A stretch of DNA of 6,386 nucleotides from positions 1 through 6,386 of the forward strand of contig JADGGV010000248.1 of the NCBI GenBank assembly GCA_019689775.1, written 5' to 3'. Positions within the stretch are counted from its first letter, which is position 1. Every line of letters starts with the position of its first letter. The DNA comes from Gemmatimonadota bacterium. Its GTDB lineage: Bacteria; Gemmatimonadota; Gemmatimonadetes; Longimicrobiales; RSA9. Below are positions 6,323-6,386 of the stretch, in pieces. Position numbers and translations under genes: made by a program. Under the pieces are notes generated by a model. That model had not been told where the DNA came from. It searched no databases and saw nothing but the letters and a program-made list of their open reading frames with translations.

Positions 6323-6386
6323 GGGGGGGGGGGGGGGGGGGGGCCCCCCCCCCCCCCCCCCCCCCCCCGCCCCCCCCCCCCCCCCC
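6323..6386. repeat. G21/C25 homopolymer block at right window edge, likely artefact
   Basis: Twenty-one G (6323-6343) are followed directly by twenty-five C (6344-6368), one G (6369), and seventeen more C. The G run and C run are reverse complements, so together they form a simple inverted repeat. Natural bacterial DNA rarely holds such runs. Poly-G tails from two-colour sequencing chemistry, assembled with their reverse complement, explain it well. It should not be read as a biological terminator. Confidence 0.85.

Noticed and set aside
6323..6368. Perfect G/C inverted repeat after tssM as an intrinsic terminator
   Set aside because: It is pure homopolymer without a loop or T-tract and lies at the window end, which fits a sequencing artefact better than a terminator.

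Overview
This window is a fragment of a type VI secretion system (T6SS) locus from a very GC-rich bacterium. Third codon positions are almost all G or C. The genes are diverged relatives of tssK, tssL (dotU/icmH) and tssM (icmF), in the canonical order K-L-M. The divergence, high GC and lack of tssJ next to tssK suggest a soil- or sediment-type phylum such as Gemmatimonadota, Rokubacteria or Acidobacteriota rather than a classical proteobacterium. That lineage guess is an inference from general impression only. Homopolymer blocks at both ends suggest the window is a whole metagenomic contig ending in sequencing or assembly artefacts.

Layout. Positions 1-429 (minus strand) carry a divergent gene, cut by the left edge. 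It encodes a small protein whose first ~92 residues resemble the N-lobe of a Ser/Thr protein kinase, with the catalytic Lys replaced by His and no C-lobe, followed by an Ala/Pro-rich tail. A 213-base divergent intergenic region (430-642) follows. It has a good sigma70-like promoter facing right (-10 TATACT at 511-516) and a short inverted repeat at 581-594. tssK (643-1992, 449 aa) starts behind a strong ribosome binding site. A 113-base gap between tssK and tssL holds a GC hairpin with a T-tract (1993-2031) and a TATATT box. tssL (2106-2840, 244 aa) has the DotU domain and one C-terminal membrane anchor. tssM (2896-6318, 1140 aa) has three membrane segments, a P-loop and the C-terminal IcmF domain. 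It stops just before the terminal G/C homopolymers.

How the genes work together. TssK is the adaptor linking the T6SS baseplate to the membrane complex. TssL and TssM are inner-membrane parts of that complex, with TssM reaching through the periplasm. All three face right and probably form one operon. tssL and tssM are linked by a 20-codon ORF that overlaps the tssL stop and the tssM start with an ATGA at each end, and tssM has no clear ribosome binding site of its own. This suggests translational coupling. The left-hand kinase-lobe-like protein is the least explained element and the best candidate for an undescribed T6SS accessory factor.
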